6,760 bases of DNA from Lentimicrobiaceae bacterium. Lineage in GTDB: Bacteria; Bacteroidota; Bacteroidia; Bacteroidales; JAGONC01. Under the pieces are notes generated by a model. That model searched no databases. It was given only the letters and a program-made list of their open reading frames with translations, and was not told the DNA's origin. Both the position numbers and the translations under genes were made by a program. Of this stretch, positions 6,115-6,760 are shown one piece after another (position 1 is the stretch's first letter; each line of letters opens with the position of its first letter). The stretch spans positions 1 through 6,760 of the forward strand of contig JAUXII010000054.1 of assembly GCA_030621075.1 (NCBI GenBank). Direction: 5' to 3'.

Positions 6115-6760
6115 TTATTCGGTTTTTGTTTCGGTTTCTTCAGGTAAGTATTGTTCTCTGAATTCCTTAAAAACTTCAAAGATAAGAATCATTGCCATGA
6201 AAACCAGAATCCATGTTACTCTTGCTTGTTTTCTATGTGATATATTCGACAAACTGGAAGTAATTGCGGTATTATACAATATCCCTATTCCCGTAATAAT
6301 AATAAAAGCAAACATCTGCTTGTTTACCTTCCTCCTGACAATTCTCCAGAAAACAATAATTAAAGAAAGGCCAAGAACAGCATAATTCATGTGGTTGATA
6401 TAAGTAAAATCAAGTTTGCCCCAGCTCTGTTGTGTAACCAGCATTTCTACGGCTTCATTGCCAAGATATTTTTTGACTGGGGGGTAAACCGGGGAGCTTT
6501 TTCTATATCCAATCAAACCTGACCCAATATCAACCTTAAAAAGCTGTCGTGATGTGGCTTTAATACTTTCCCATGCAAACCAGTACAGGTATTTGGGAGT
6601 TCTCATAATATCATCAATTACCGGGGCAAATGCCGAATCGGCTTCAAACCAGTTTTTAAAGCCCGCTACCTTTACAGGGGATTTTTTTGCCCACAAAAAA
6701 TCATTCACAGAAAAGGGAATGGTTTCTTTCTGATCACATAAAACATTATCGATTTCATGG
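6115..6760 (-). CDS. Multi-pass membrane protein, possibly a GT-C glycosyltransferase, 5' end outside the window
   Basis: The minus-strand frame is open from the right edge to TAA at 6115-6117, giving 214 visible residues. A GTG at 6708 could be read as a start, but 17 more in-frame codons without a stop precede it (HEIDNVLCDQKETIPFSV), so it is internal. The first 120 or so visible residues are polar and aromatic, as in an extracytoplasmic domain. Three membrane helices follow at about visible residues 124-141, 148-166 and 179-197. Between the last two is SSLSNISHRKQARVTWIL, which recalls the R-x-x-[AR]-V-x-W-L loop before the last helix in Bacteroidota membrane proteins with PMT/GT39-like folds. 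With a polyprenyl-phosphate GT2 gene 4 bp downstream, a sugar transferase using that lipid donor outside the membrane is plausible. The N-terminal part that would decide this is missing. Confidence 0.7.
   Translation of the reverse strand, partial: HEIDNVLCDQKETIPFSVNDFLWAKKSPVKVAGFKNWFEADSAFAPVIDDIMRTPKYLYWFAWESIKATSRQLFKVDIGSGLIGYRKSSPVYPPVKKYLGNEAVEMLVTQQSWGKLDFTYINHMNYAVLGLSLIIVFWRIVRRKVNKQMFAFIIITGIGILYNTAITSSLSNISHRKQARVTWILVFMAMILIFEVFKEFREQYLPEETETKTE

Noticed and set aside
6111..6179. N-terminal extension of the right-hand GT2 to 6179
   Set aside because: It would overlap the upstream gene by 65 bp and adds a lysine-rich stretch before the conserved start of the GT-A fold. ATG 6110 fits the family.
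6197..6385. Plus-strand open frame opposite the right-edge membrane protein
   Set aside because: Its hydrophobic look is the mirror of membrane-helix codons on the other strand.

Overview
The window looks like part of a Bacteroidota (Bacteroidetes) chromosome. The signs are a moderate to low GC content, tightly packed genes without clear Shine-Dalgarno sequences, a TAnnTTTG-type -7 box in front of one gene, and gene families common in Bacteroidota cell-surface glycan clusters. The assignment is inferred from style and protein flavour, not from a marker gene. All seven supported genes lie on the minus strand, so transcription runs from the right edge of the window to the left edge.

Reading in the direction of transcription: (1) 6760-6115, the C-terminal part of a multi-pass membrane protein whose start lies outside the window; (2) 6110-5145, a polyprenol-phosphate-type family 2 glycosyltransferase with two C-terminal membrane helices; (3) 5161-4214, a flippase-like membrane protein of the LPG_synthase_TM family, overlapping gene 2 by 17 bp; (4) 4208-2607, a soluble protein that looks like an alpha/alpha-toroid fused to a beta-rich C-terminal domain, 5 bp after gene 3; (5) a roughly 180-bp spacer carrying an imperfect inverted repeat and an AT-rich palindrome; (6) 2424-2032, a small GxxExxY (PD-(D/E)XK-like) protein; (7) 2023-725, an FrhB/FdhB-like iron-sulfur protein of the kind found in polysaccharide clusters; (8) 652-1, a second family 2 glycosyltransferase cut by the left edge, preceded by a short spacer with a possible promoter box.

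Genes 1-4 are compact enough to be one transcription unit. Together with the FrhB-like gene and the second glycosyltransferase they suggest building and handling of a lipid-linked glycan: GT2 enzymes load sugars on a polyprenyl phosphate or related lipid, membrane proteins move or use the product, and the toroid protein may modify or cleave the glycan. The substrate cannot be read from the sequence.

The GxxExxY gene and its repeat-bearing upstream spacer do not fit this theme. They look like an insertion into the glycan locus. This, the poorly described toroid protein, and a short intergenic-type repeat inside that protein's coding sequence are the points most worth a second look. I found no rRNA, tRNA, CRISPR array or transposase.
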